Assembly: GCA_947625015.1 (NCBI GenBank)
Contig: CANQMR010000006.1
Location: forward strand, 49,661-113,660
Source of the DNA: an uncultured Lachnospiraceae bacterium
Lineage (GTDB): Bacteria > Bacillota > Clostridia > Lachnospirales > Lachnospiraceae
DNA: 64,000 nucleotides
Direction of reading: 5' to 3'
Shown here: positions 47,687 through 55,966 of the stretch, piece after piece
Numbering within the stretch: position 1 is the first letter of the stretch
Layout of the letters: every line of letters begins with the position of its first letter
Position numbers and translations under genes: made by a program
The notes under the pieces: model-generated
Seen by the model: only the letters and a program-made list of their open reading frames with translations
Databases searched by the model: none
Told to the model about the DNA's origin: nothing

Positions 47687-48496
47687 ATGACCATTGATTT
47701 TCACGCACATATTTTTCCGGATAAAATCGCAGAAAAAACCATTCATTCCATGGAAAAGCAGGCCGGTATCAAGGCCTTTTATCCCGGCTGCCTGTCCGGG
47801 CTTAAACAGTCCATGAAAGAGGGAGGGATTGATTACAGCGTTGTGCTGCCTGTTGTCACCAGGCCCGCCCAGTTTGAGAGCATCAACCGCTTTGCGGCAG
47901 GCATCAACGGCAAAGACGGCATTTTTTCCTTTGGCGGGATTCATCCCGACAACGAGGATATTCCGGAAAAACTTGCCTATATCCGTTCCCTGGGCCTTAA
48001 AGGCGTCAAGTTACACCCGGACTATCAGGGGCCAGTCTACATTGACGATCCCCGATATATCAGAATCTTAAAAGAATGTATCCGGCAGGATTTGTGCTGC
48101 GTCATCCACGCAGGAATGGACGTGGGCATTCCCGTACCCATCCACTGTCCTCCGGACCGGGCCTATCTTATGCTAAACGAAGTATTAAAGGACTGCCGGA
48201 AGGATTCTAAAATTGTCTTAGCCCATATGGGCGGTCATATGCAGTGGGAACTGGTTGAAAAAATGTTAGTTGGACAGAATGTGTATTTTGACCTGGCCTA
48301 CAGCATCAAAGAAATTGACAGAAACACCCTGCTCCGCATTATCAAAAAGCATGGGGCAAAGCGGATTCTCTTTGCCACAGATTTTCCCTGGAGCAGCCAG
48401 AAGGAATCTGTCCGGTTTGTAAAGTCGCTTCCCCTGCCCCAAAATGATATCGACGACATTCTGTACCGGAACGGGGCCGGACTGCTGGGACTTTGA
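47687..48496 (+). CDS. amidohydrolase family protein
   Basis: A 269-residue TIM-barrel metal-dependent hydrolase (amidohydrolase 2 group). Metal-binding positions are visible: HAH in IDFHAHIFP, His in VIHAGMDVG, and Asp in FATDFPWSS near the C-terminus; GGIHPDNED and HMGGH are also conserved. The group includes decarboxylases and amidohydrolases, so the substrate is open. The ATG at 47687 is preferred. It stands alone on the plus strand, convergent with folA. Confidence 0.82.
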   Translation: MTIDFHAHIFPDKIAEKTIHSMEKQAGIKAFYPGCLSGLKQSMKEGGIDYSVVLPVVTRPAQFESINRFAAGINGKDGIFSFGGIHPDNEDIPEKLAYIRSLGLKGVKLHPDYQGPVYIDDPRYIRILKECIRQDLCCVIHAGMDVGIPVPIHCPPDRAYLMLNEVLKDCRKDSKIVLAHMGGHMQWELVEKMLVGQNVYFDLAYSIKEIDRNTLLRIIKKHGAKRILFATDFPWSSQKESVRFVKSLPLPQNDIDDILYRNGAGLLGL

Positions 48497-48573
48497 GCCT
48501 CTTTAGCTAACCCGCTTTCCGCCGTTTGGGATATTCGTATTCCAAAAGAAAACGCGGACAGACAGGTGAACCG

Positions 48574-49080
48574 TCAAGGCAGCGGTTTGGGATTGCGGTT
48601 TTCATAACGGTAAAAATAATATTCCAAATCAAAATAAGTATGCTCGTCGCTGTCGCCGGTAAGCGCCCAGCCGGGTTCGTTATCCAGATTGGGAAAATAT
48701 TTGTCCGCCTGATAGCTGTAATCGATCTTTGTCACATGCGCCGTATCACAGTATTCTAACATCATGCGGTAGACGCTTTCCCCGCCGATAATATAGATCC
48801 GGCTACTGTCGTATTTTTTCAGTTCTTCGCACAATTCCTCTTTGGAATGGACGACAATGGCGTCCTTTGCCTGAAAATCTGGATTGCGGGACAGGATAAT
48901 ATTGGTCCGTCCTTTTAAGGGGAGGCCGTTGGGAAATTCCGCCAGCGTCTTCCTTCCTAAAACCACCACATTTCCCATGGTGGTCTCCCGGAAAAATTTC
49001 TGGTCTTCCGGAATACGCACTAATAATTTACTGCCATTGCCAATGGCCCAGTTTTTATCCGCTGCTACAATTAACTGCAT
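48574..49080 (-). CDS. folA: dihydrofolate reductase
   Basis: A 168-residue DHFR that makes tetrahydrofolate from dihydrofolate with NADPH. IVAADKNWAIGNGSKLL at the N-terminus, the acidic active-site residue in RIPEDQKFF, VVLGRKTLAEFP and IIGGESVYRMML are the family motifs. GGAGGAAGCAGAT precedes the ATG. 73 bp downstream of thyA on the same strand, so the two act and are probably transcribed together. Confidence 0.94.
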   Translation of the reverse strand: MQLIVAADKNWAIGNGSKLLVRIPEDQKFFRETTMGNVVVLGRKTLAEFPNGLPLKGRTNIILSRNPDFQAKDAIVVHSKEELCEELKKYDSSRIYIIGGESVYRMMLEYCDTAHVTKIDYSYQADKYFPNLDNEPGWALTGDSDEHTYFDLEYYFYRYENRNPKPLP

Positions 49081-49153
49081 ATCTGCTTCCTCCTGAAATC
49101 AGTCCGTTTTGCGCATTATTTGTCTGCTGATCTTTAATAAACCGACTGCAATT

Positions 49154-50002
49154 TCACACTGCAATCGGGATATTTTCAATCTGCGGCCCGGCCTGATAAT
49201 GTTCAATGGTAATATCGTCAGTGGTAAACTGATAAAAATCCTTAATCTCCGGATTCAGCGTAACCTTCGGCGCCGGATAGGTTGGGCGTTTAATCAGTTC
49301 TTTCACAATGTCAATGTGCCGGTCATAGATATGGGCGTCGGCGATAACATGAACCAGTTCCCCCGGTTCCATGTCGCAGACCTGCGCCAGCATATAGACA
49401 AGAAGCGCATACTGCACCACATTCCAGTTGTTCGCCGCTAATATGTCCTGGGAGCGCTGGTTCAAAATGGCATTCAGCGTCAGCTTATCCTGCCCCGGCT
49501 TTTTGGTCACATTAAAGGTGACGCTGTAAGCGCAGGGGTACAAATTCATCTCATACAAATCTGCATGGACATAAATATTCGTCATAATGCGGCGGCTGTA
49601 GGGATTATGCTTAAGGTCATAGATTACTCTGTCCACCTGGTCCATCATTCCCTCTTTGTACTGGTGTTTTACGCCCATCTGATAGCCGTAAGCCTTCCCG
49701 ATGGAGCCGTTCTCATCTGCCCACTCATCCCAGATATGGCTTTTTAAATCGTGGACATTGTTGGACTTTTTCTGCCAGATCCAAAGCATCTCATCCGCGG
49801 CAGATTTGATATAGGTCTTCCGCAGGGTGATAGCGGGAAACTCCTTAGACAAATCGTACCGGTTCACGACCCCGAACTGCTTAATGGTGTAGGCAAAGCT
49901 GCCGTCCTCCCATTTGGGCCTTACCTTCTCCCCTTCTGTGCTGTAACCATTCTCTATAATGTCCGTACACATTTTTATAAATAAATCGTCTGCGTAGCTC
50001 AT
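49154..50002 (-). CDS. thyA: thymidylate synthase
   Basis: A 282-residue ThyA that methylates dUMP with methylene-THF and releases dihydrofolate. The nucleophile Cys is in NLYPCAYSVTF, with Ala where most ThyA proteins have His after Cys. The phosphate-binding motif is NQRSQDILAANNWN, and the His/Tyr pair is in HIYDRH. The Asn that selects dUMP appears kept (NNWN). It is longer and more divergent than E. coli ThyA but looks active. Confidence 0.93.
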   Translation of the reverse strand: MSYADDLFIKMCTDIIENGYSTEGEKVRPKWEDGSFAYTIKQFGVVNRYDLSKEFPAITLRKTYIKSAADEMLWIWQKKSNNVHDLKSHIWDEWADENGSIGKAYGYQMGVKHQYKEGMMDQVDRVIYDLKHNPYSRRIMTNIYVHADLYEMNLYPCAYSVTFNVTKKPGQDKLTLNAILNQRSQDILAANNWNVVQYALLVYMLAQVCDMEPGELVHVIADAHIYDRHIDIVKELIKRPTYPAPKVTLNPEIKDFYQFTTDDITIEHYQAGPQIENIPIAV

Positions 50003-50020
50003 ACTCCCTCCTTACCGCAT

Positions 50021-50095
50021 AGAAAAACTGCTGCACCAAGAGAATGGCCATTCCCATGAACCCTCACCCTGCCGGGTGTCCCTTCTTGCAGCAGT
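50021..50095 (-). terminator. terminator of the minigluzincin-like gene
   Basis: ACTGCTGCA (50027-50035) pairs perfectly with TGCAGCAGT (50087-50095); inside are two smaller stems (CACCC with GGGTG, and AATGGCCATT). On the minus strand it is followed by TTTTTCT. It lies between the HExxH gene and thyA. Confidence 0.65.
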
Positions 50096-50104
50096 CCATA
50101 CATT

Positions 50105-50569
50105 CTACACTGCCTCGTCTACATAATTGCCCTTTGTTGCTTCCTGTTCATAAGATTTCTGATTCTGGCTGAACGGGTCCTCCCCATATGTCCGCATAAC
50201 TGTTCTGGTAGTACCACCGGCTATGTAGGTTCTTCCACATTCCGGACAGACTGCCGTCTTAAGGGAAACCGTAGCGGACACTAACTCTTTGCCCGGTTTG
50301 CTGCCCTCCGCCCTGGCATTGGCTACATGCTCTAACTCATGGGACATCACTTTGGAATAGGAATCCCCCGGAGAAATCTTGCCCGGCGTCTTAAAGGAAA
50401 CCATCTCGTCCGAACCGTCCTGATATCTTCTGTTCTTACAGGTCTGACACTCCACAGGCTTTACCTTGCCGGAGCTGTCTACCGTATTGTCCGTATTAAT
50501 CGGCGTAACATAGTCCGTATTGGACACCGGCACAATATAACGATTGCTCATTCCCACAGAATCTATCAT
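50105..50569 (-). CDS. putative minigluzincin-like zinc protein (SprA-like)
   Basis: A 154-residue protein with a zinc protease motif, SHELEHVAN (HExxH), and a downstream YIAGG segment. The spacing and the ELVSATVSL strand recall SprA-related minigluzincins. It adds two CxxC pairs, CQTCKNRRY and CPECGRTY, that could hold a structural zinc. No signal peptide. AAGGAAGTGATACC precedes the ATG at 50569. The family assignment is by motif only and activity is not shown. Confidence 0.6.
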   Translation of the reverse strand: MIDSVGMSNRYIVPVSNTDYVTPINTDNTVDSSGKVKPVECQTCKNRRYQDGSDEMVSFKTPGKISPGDSYSKVMSHELEHVANARAEGSKPGKELVSATVSLKTAVCPECGRTYIAGGTTRTVMRTYGEDPFSQNQKSYEQEATKGNYVDEAV

Positions 50570-50611
50570 GGTATCACTTCCTTTTATCAATCATATACAA
50601 AAACAGATTTG

Positions 50612-51076
50612 TTATATTTTAACACATTCTAAAAAAGCTTCCAAGCCTTTTTTGATATCTTCGTATGTTTTTTCAAAATTTCCCGTATACCATGGGTCCG
50701 CCACATCCCGTTTTTCGTCGGTAAAGTCCAACAGACGGCATATTTTATGTTCCGGATCGCCCCCGCAGATTCTCACCGAATTTCGGATATTCATGGAATC
50801 CATGCAGATTAAATAATCATACTTCTGATAATCGGCCCGCCTAAGCTGCACTGCGTACTTCCCCTCACAGGATATGCCAAGCTCCGCTAACTTGTTCTTC
50901 GTTCCCGGATGTACGGGATTGCCATGGCCATTCCAGATTTCTTCCGTACTGGTGGCGGCGGACTGAATGAAAAACTGATGGGCTGTGCCTTGCTTATTTA
51001 CCATGTCTTTTAATAAAAATTCTGCCATGGGGGAACGGCATATGTTGCCATGGCAGATGAAAAGTATTCTAATCAT
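50612..51076 (-). CDS. low molecular weight protein-tyrosine phosphatase
   Basis: A 154-residue phosphatase. The P-loop is CHGNICRS (CX5R-S) at residues 8-15 and the general acid lies in DPWYTG near the C-terminus. GAGGAGAAACCCTT precedes the ATG at 51076. It could act on tyrosine-phosphorylated proteins or low molecular substrates; no tyrosine kinase is near. Upstream of the minigluzincin-like gene on the same strand, 42 bp apart. Confidence 0.93.
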   Translation of the reverse strand: MIRILFICHGNICRSPMAEFLLKDMVNKQGTAHQFFIQSAATSTEEIWNGHGNPVHPGTKNKLAELGISCEGKYAVQLRRADYQKYDYLICMDSMNIRNSVRICGGDPEHKICRLLDFTDEKRDVADPWYTGNFEKTYEDIKKGLEAFLECVKI

Positions 51077-51226
51077 AAGGGTTTCTCCTCTTGAAATGCC
51101 TTGATACACCTCGTTTGGCATGAGCCTATTGTATAAAACACCATAATCTTAATTTGTTTTCAAATACTTGTTGGTTCAAGTAAATAAAAAGTATTCAATT
51201 CTTTAAATCTTCCATATTTAGCCGTT

Positions 51227-52312
51227 TTAGGCTTTCTCATTCTGCTGCAAATAAAACATCGCCTTCTGTGTTTCAATTTCCTTCCGCAATTCTTCCTCTG
51301 TCGGCAAATAAAGCTTATACTTGGAAGCAAATAACTGCTCATTACCATGAAGTACAGAATACCTTGCAATGTCTTCATCTGTGTCAGCACAGAGCACAAT
51401 ACCAATCGTAGGATTATCCCCATCGCTTCGCTTTAATTCATCATACATACGGATATACATATCCATCTGTCCCACATCCTGATGTGTGATTTTCTGTGTT
51501 TTCAGATCAATTAGCACAAAGCATTTGAGAATATAATTGTAAAACACAAGATCAATAAAATAATCCTGTTTTTCCGTATGAATATGCTGCTGCCTTGCTA
51601 CAAAGGCATAGCCTTTTCCAAGTTCCATCAAGAATTTCTGTAGATTAGAAAGTATGCTCTTCTCAAAATCACTTTCTGTAAAGTCGGTATTCGAAGCAAG
51701 TCCCAAAAATTCTGCAATCATCGGATTTTTTATGAATTCCAGTTTGTCACTCTGATATTCTGCGGTCAACTCCTTCATTTCTGTTTCCACAATTTCTCTT
51801 TTCTGCGTCTGAAGCATTCGATAATAATACTGCGAAGAAACATTCCGCTGTAATGTTCTGACACTCCATGTTTGTTCCGTCGCTTCTTTCTCGTACCATG
51901 CACGTGCTTTTTCGTCATCCACTTGCAACAGCACTGCATAATGCGACCACGATAGTAGTTCTTGAGATTTTCCAGACACTGTCTGGAAAATCTCAGGATA
52001 AGTTTTATAGAATGAATAAAAACTGTATAAATTAGATTTTGTAAATCCTTTGCCATACTCTGCCGACAACTCTTTAGCGAGTTTCTTTATAATTTCCGCC
52101 CCATACTTTGCCCGCTCTTTACCTCCCATTTCTTCACTGGCAATTCTGTATCCAAGAAGCCAATTTCTTTGAACAAGTGTTGTATTGACTGCCTGATGTG
52201 CAGCTTTCTGTGATGATTCTATGATGCCGCACATATCTTTTAATATATCATCCGTTTTAATAAAATCACTCATAATATTATTTTTGCCATCATATATCAG
52301 CCTATTCTCCAT
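51227..52312 (-). CDS. YhcG family nuclease (DUF1016, PDDEXK)
   Basis: A 361-residue protein with an N-terminal helical DUF1016 domain (QRNWLLGYRIASEEM, ELSAEYGKGFTKSNLYSFYSFY) and a C-terminal PDDEXK nuclease domain with DYFIDLVFYN and FVLIDLKT. Length is normal and the active-site Asp and Lys are present. YhcG proteins are often found in accessory and defence islands; the exact role is unclear. Its ribosome binding site (AAGGAG) lies in the remnant of the broken Abi_2 gene upstream, so the Abi leader may now drive it. Confidence 0.88.
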   Translation of the reverse strand: MENRLIYDGKNNIMSDFIKTDDILKDMCGIIESSQKAAHQAVNTTLVQRNWLLGYRIASEEMGGKERAKYGAEIIKKLAKELSAEYGKGFTKSNLYSFYSFYKTYPEIFQTVSGKSQELLSWSHYAVLLQVDDEKARAWYEKEATEQTWSVRTLQRNVSSQYYYRMLQTQKREIVETEMKELTAEYQSDKLEFIKNPMIAEFLGLASNTDFTESDFEKSILSNLQKFLMELGKGYAFVARQQHIHTEKQDYFIDLVFYNYILKCFVLIDLKTQKITHQDVGQMDMYIRMYDELKRSDGDNPTIGIVLCADTDEDIARYSVLHGNEQLFASKYKLYLPTEEELRKEIETQKAMFYLQQNEKA

Positions 52313-52314
52313 AA

Positions 52315-52502
52315 TTATTCGACTCCTTCTTCATAATCGCTACTGGAAGAATCTTTTCTGAATTGTAAAGCATAACCTGTAAAGCGATAATAATTTACTC
52401 TTTTCAAAATATCTTTCGCTTTTTTCTATCCGAAATAACAATTCCTTGAGCTTCTAACTTATCCAACTGTTCATCGAATGTCAATGGTTTTTTCAAATCC
52501 AT
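52315..52502 (-). pseudogene. truncated, frameshifted Abi_2 (AbiD/AbiF-like) gene
   Basis: The ATG at 52502 has a strong site (AAGGAG) and reads MDLKKPLTFDEQLDKLEAQG, the start of Abi_2 proteins, then stops at 52404. A one-base slip at the A6 run (52420-52425) restores the frame to AKDILKRVNYYRFTGYALQF and on to EEGVE, stopping at 52315. NYYRFTGY is the conserved Abi_2 motif. So there is one frameshift plus loss of the rest of the gene, which should be some 300 residues. The YhcG start lies 3 bp after. Confidence 0.82.
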
Positions 52503-52518
52503 AAAATCTCTCCTTAAT

Positions 52519-52584
52519 GTAAAAAAGCTGAGCACAAGTCTCAGCTTGGTCCCCAATGTCCGAAAGACTTCGGGCAACTCTGTT
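52519..52584 (-). ncRNA. AbiF-type leader RNA upstream of the Abi_2 remnant
   Basis: A short predicted RNA between a good promoter and the Abi_2 start. Two stems are visible: CCGAA (52560-52564) with TTCGG (52569-52573), then AAGCTGAG (52525-52532) with CTCAGCTT (52540-52547), ending in TTTTTT on the minus strand. Between them is TTGGGGACCAAG, another small dyad. Abi_2 genes of AbiF type are known to be preceded by structured RNAs that act as antitoxins; this matches in place and form. Boundaries are inferred. Confidence 0.65.
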
Positions 52585-52590
52585 ATATTT

Positions 52591-52619
52591 AGTATATTCA
52601 AAAATGCAAAAAAGTGCAA
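52591..52619 (-). promoter_or_regulatory. sigma-A promoter of the Abi leader RNA
   Basis: On the minus strand: TTGCAC (52619-52614), 17-bp spacer, TATACT (52596-52591). The start would fall near 52584, just before the first leader stem. Confidence 0.7.
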
Positions 52620-52714
52620 TACTTTTTATGATTTTTTAACAAATTTCCTTTTGTGAATTTAAAGCCTTTTTATTCCCAACCTTCTTTACTCTTTCAAACG
52701 GACTCGTTATTTTT

Positions 52715-53764
52715 CTACACATCTACCCTTGTATAGAATGTCGCTTTTCCTTTTCCATGCCTGTCAATAACCCCGTCCTTCATCAGTTGTGTCAACGAAT
52801 TTTCTACGGAAGCCTTAGACAGGGACGGTACAAGTTCCATGATTTCACTCTTCGTAAATTTACCGATTTTTTCACAAACTGCTTTTCTGACCATTTCTAT
52901 TGCGGGCAGTTTATCGTTCACAAGACTGATCCGGGTTTCAAAATCTCTATAAGCTGCCAGCACAATTCCAAGCATATATTTTATAAATGGCGCCGGATCA
53001 TTTTCATTCTCGTGCCAGCCATTCCCGCACTGCTCCAATACATTGTAATAATTTTCCTTCGTCTTTTCTATTTTACTCTCCAAGCTGATATATCTCCCCA
53101 CAACATACCCGCACTGATATAAAAGGAGCGTGGTGAGCAGGCGGGACATCCGGCCATTTCCGTCATTGAATGGATGGATGCATAGAAAATCATTGATAAA
53201 AATCGGAATCAACACCAGCGGATCTACTATGCAGGCGTCTATTGCCTGATTGAAACTATCGCAGATGGAATCGATTGCCCCCGGCGTCTCATAAGGCGCC
53301 AAAGGAGTAAACCGCACTGTCTGCGATCCATCCGGGTGATTTTCGGCTATCACATTCTGCGTATTCTTAAACCTTCCTCCTATATCCTTCTGTGAATATT
53401 GATATAAATCCCGGTGGAGCTGCAAAATATAAGAGGAACGAATCGGGATATATTCATAGCTCTCATGGATTGTATTTAAAACATCCCGATACCCCATAAT
53501 TTCTTCTTCATCTCTATTCCTTGGCGTTGTCTTTTCCATAACAAGCTGCTGAAGCCTGGTGCTTGTCGTAACAATACCCTCAATTTTATTGGAAGCCTCC
53601 GTACTTTGTATTTTTGCTATCTCGACCAGTCTTTCCAGTGCGGCCGGTTTCTGCTTAAGATATAATTCCTGTTTTCCTTTAAACTCATGGATCTGCGCTA
53701 CCAATCCAAGAATTTCCGAATCCCATCTGTGGTTTTTTAAATTAGCATAATTAAAAATCCGCAT
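52715..53764 (-). CDS. Fic family protein (adenylyltransferase)
   Basis: A 349-residue Fic protein that would transfer AMP from ATP to a target protein. The active-site motif HPFNDGNGRMSR is intact at 197-208. An N-terminal inhibitory motif SNKIEG (58-63, S-x-x-x-E-G) is present, so it should be self-inhibited. The C-terminal ~70 residues form a winged helix (KFTKSEIMELVPSLSKASVE), which could bind its own promoter. GAGGGGATAGGCGA precedes the ATG. The target is unknown. Confidence 0.93.
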   Translation of the reverse strand: MRIFNYANLKNHRWDSEILGLVAQIHEFKGKQELYLKQKPAALERLVEIAKIQSTEASNKIEGIVTTSTRLQQLVMEKTTPRNRDEEEIMGYRDVLNTIHESYEYIPIRSSYILQLHRDLYQYSQKDIGGRFKNTQNVIAENHPDGSQTVRFTPLAPYETPGAIDSICDSFNQAIDACIVDPLVLIPIFINDFLCIHPFNDGNGRMSRLLTTLLLYQCGYVVGRYISLESKIEKTKENYYNVLEQCGNGWHENENDPAPFIKYMLGIVLAAYRDFETRISLVNDKLPAIEMVRKAVCEKIGKFTKSEIMELVPSLSKASVENSLTQLMKDGVIDRHGKGKATFYTRVDV

Positions 53765-53783
53765 TCGCCTATCCCCTCTTTTT

Positions 53784-53879
53784 CGCCTAATTATACCACT
53801 TATTTAGGTGATATTCAATATTTTGTCAAAAATTCACCTAATTTATTCTTAAATTATGCGAAAGTTTAATCATTAGGCG
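53784..53879. promoter_or_regulatory. fic operator repeats
   Basis: Four heptamers: CGCCTAA (53784-53790), TTAGGTG (53804-53810), CACCTAA (53835-53841), TTAGGCG (53873-53879), arranged as two inverted pairs. The first pair flanks the fic -10 box and one copy lies between -35 and -10. This is an operator-like arrangement. Confidence 0.55.
53790..53818 (-). promoter_or_regulatory. sigma-A promoter of fic
   Basis: On the minus strand: TTGAAT (53818-53813), 17-bp spacer, TATAAT (53795-53790), about 26 bp before the fic start codon. The heptamer repeats overlap it. Confidence 0.7.
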
Positions 53880-54141
53880 ATTTCCTTTCAATAAAATTTA
53901 TGTATCATTAGTCTTAGTCGAAATATAGCATGTCATATTTCCATAACATACTATTAGGATACTACTTCTTCTTAATCGAACACAAAATCAAACTCCTCCA
54001 CTTTTATCCTCCACATACATTATAGCATCTGTGGGTGATAAAGCGGAGGATAAAATGCCATTTTCACGTTTTATTGTATTAAATTCTGTGCATTTCTGAT
54101 ATAATTAATTTCATATATCTCAAGAAAGAAGTGTGTATAAC

Positions 54142-54792
54142 ATGTTAGTTACATTGAACAAGCAGACGCCACAGGTAATATATCTGTGTGCAAAAGACAA
54201 ACGACTTGCAAAGGTAATTGATATAGTTGGCGAAATCACCTATTCCACTCATGGTGATGGATATGAATTCCTGATACACGAAATAATAGAACAAATGCTT
54301 TCCATAAAAGCCGGGGCAAAAATATATGGCCGTCTTTCAGAGCTATGTTTGGGGCATATTACTCCTGAATCTATTAGCAATCTTTCAGATGAAGAGATAC
54401 GCGGCACAGGTACTTCATCTTCAAAAGTCAGATACATACGTTCTCTAACCCAAGCAGTTACAACCGGTCAACTTATACTGGATAAATTACCCAATTTAAA
54501 AGATGATGATGTAATAAAGCAACTGACTGCAATAAAAGGAATAGGACAATGGACGGCAAAAATGTATTTAATCTTCGTGCTTAACCGCTCAGATGTTTTG
54601 CCTATAGAAGACGTTGCTTTTTTGCAAAGCTACAAGTGGCTATATAAAACAGATGATGTGTCAAAAGAATCCATTCAGAGAAAATGTAATAAATGGAAAC
54701 CTTATTCTTCTATTGCCGCTCGTTTCATGTATAGGGCATTAGATATGGGGTTAACCAAGGAAGAATTTCACTTATTTGCGGATAAAACATAA
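54142..54792 (+). CDS. HhH-GPD DNA glycosylase (AlkA/MAG-like)
   Basis: A 216-residue base-excision glycosylase of the helix-hairpin-helix GPD class, nearest to 3-methyladenine DNA glycosylase II. The hairpin is LTAIKGIGQWTAKM and the catalytic Asp is in LPIEDVAF. No FeS cluster Cys set, so it is not EndoIII or MutY. An in-frame GTG at 54133 is possible, but ATG 54142 is preferred. It may remove alkylated bases. It stands alone between fic and a terminator. Confidence 0.88.
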   Translation: MLVTLNKQTPQVIYLCAKDKRLAKVIDIVGEITYSTHGDGYEFLIHEIIEQMLSIKAGAKIYGRLSELCLGHITPESISNLSDEEIRGTGTSSSKVRYIRSLTQAVTTGQLILDKLPNLKDDDVIKQLTAIKGIGQWTAKMYLIFVLNRSDVLPIEDVAFLQSYKWLYKTDDVSKESIQRKCNKWKPYSSIAARFMYRALDMGLTKEEFHLFADKT

Positions 54793-54845
54793 TTCTTTGT
54801 CATATTAATTATTTTATCACGTACTTAGTACCTCATATTACGCTC

Positions 54846-54901
54846 AAAAACAGCCAGAAAATCAATCGTATTTTTTTGTGATTGATTTTCTGGCTGTTTT
54901 T
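54846..54901. terminator. strong bidirectional stem-loop
   Basis: A perfect 22-bp inverted repeat (AAAAACAGCCAGAAAATCAA... at 54846-54867 with its complement at 54880-54901) with a 12-nt loop. A-run before and T-run after on both strands make it a terminator for the convergent glycosylase and zinc-ribbon genes. Confidence 0.88.
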
Positions 54902-54969
54902 GGTTATTAAATTTTATCTGCATCCCGCTTTTCCATAGCTGCCTTATAAAAAAGCCAAATCATCCATAT

Positions 54970-55581
54970 CTATTCGTCCTCACTTGTGTCAATTTTCTCT
55001 TTCATTTCCGGGATAATACAAAGAAAATCCGTGACTGTTTTATCGACAGTTCCCCCTCCCAAATCTCCATGCATTTTCTTTTTTCTATTATCTTTATATG
55101 TAATTGTCAACTCATAACTACAGCCATCACACACTTTGCATTCAATAATCTCCGTCCATGGACGATACAGCCATATTACACTTTGATAGAAGTCCATAAC
55201 CCTATCTTTTTCTATATGCACTATTTCCTTATCAAGAATTCTTCTACTTCTCATCGGATAAGCAAAATACTTAATCGTTCCATCCGGAAATATCTCAAAC
55301 GCCCATTGGTCTTCCCATATTGATTCCGGACCATAGTATCCCCAGTTCGACCAATAACGAAATCTTATCTTTACTATATCTTCAACAAGAAAATTCTCTA
55401 CGCACCACTCATACTCACAGTCCTTGCAAAAACGATCCGGCTGGCCTGCACCAATCAATACTTCACAGCCAGCAAGTTTGAGATTGCCTTTTTCTGCCTC
55501 TTCCATAGTTTCAGGCGTAGGATATCCATACAGGATGGGAATAATATTATTTGATTTACATTTTGGACATATACATCTCAT
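54970..55581 (-). CDS. zinc-ribbon hypothetical protein
   Basis: A 203-residue protein I do not recognise. It has an N-terminal zinc-ribbon layout, MRCICPKCKSNN then RFCKDCEYEW about 45 residues on, and a beta-rich C-terminal half with a further CKVCDGC group. No membrane segment. The ATG at 55581 follows AAGGAG; the longer frame runs into hicB. It is 46 bp downstream of hicB and may share its transcript. Confidence 0.72.
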   Translation of the reverse strand: MRCICPKCKSNNIIPILYGYPTPETMEEAEKGNLKLAGCEVLIGAGQPDRFCKDCEYEWCVENFLVEDIVKIRFRYWSNWGYYGPESIWEDQWAFEIFPDGTIKYFAYPMRSRRILDKEIVHIEKDRVMDFYQSVIWLYRPWTEIIECKVCDGCSYELTITYKDNRKKKMHGDLGGGTVDKTVTDFLCIIPEMKEKIDTSEDE

Positions 55582-55627
55582 TGCAGCTCCTTCATTTTCA
55601 TCAATATAGCAGAATCGATACCTCCGT

Positions 55628-55966
55628 TTAAGATGTTCCAACCATATTTCCAATAGCTTCCTCAACTGCTGCATTTAATGTTTTACCATGCTCTATTGCA
55701 TACACAGCAATATTCCGATGAAGTTCAGGACTAATGCGCACATTAAAAGTACCTTTATATGGTTTTTCAGGTTCCACACTTCGCTTTCTGCAATCATCCA
55801 GATATTCATCAATTACATTTTGAAAATCTTGTTCCAATTCCTTAACAGAATCACCCTCATACGATAATAAAGATTTTATCCCAACAACTTTTCCAAAAAG
55901 GCAATCATCCTCCTTGGAATATTCTACTGTCCCATTATAATTTTTATATGATAAAAGATTACTCAT
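55628..55966 (-). CDS. hicB: HicB family antitoxin
   Basis: A 112-residue antitoxin with a partial RNase-H-like half (YSKEDDCLFGKVVGI, VKELEQDFQNVIDEYLDDC) and a C-terminal ribbon-helix-helix (FNVRISPELHRNIAVYAIE). It should neutralise HicA and, through its DNA-binding half, repress the pair. Its start overlaps the hicA stop as ATGA. Confidence 0.9.
   Translation of the reverse strand: MSNLLSYKNYNGTVEYSKEDDCLFGKVVGIKSLLSYEGDSVKELEQDFQNVIDEYLDDCRKRSVEPEKPYKGTFNVRISPELHRNIAVYAIEHGKTLNAAVEEAIGNMVGTS

Larger units (their letters stand above)
53765..54141. other. divergent intergenic region, fic / glycosylase
   Basis: A 377-bp AT-rich gap between fic (minus) and the glycosylase gene (plus). It holds the fic promoter and four RCCTAA-type heptamers near fic. 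A TATAAT at 54100-54105, with only weak -35 options, may serve the glycosylase gene. No small gene was seen. Confidence 0.6.

Noticed and set aside
51160..51423. 87-residue ORF overlapping the end of YhcG
   Set aside because: Different frame of a clear gene, no ribosome binding site, no domain.
52315..52502. Intact small antitoxin gene in front of YhcG
   Set aside because: The peptide matches the start of a much larger Abi_2 protein and the frame is restored by one base, so it is a remnant.
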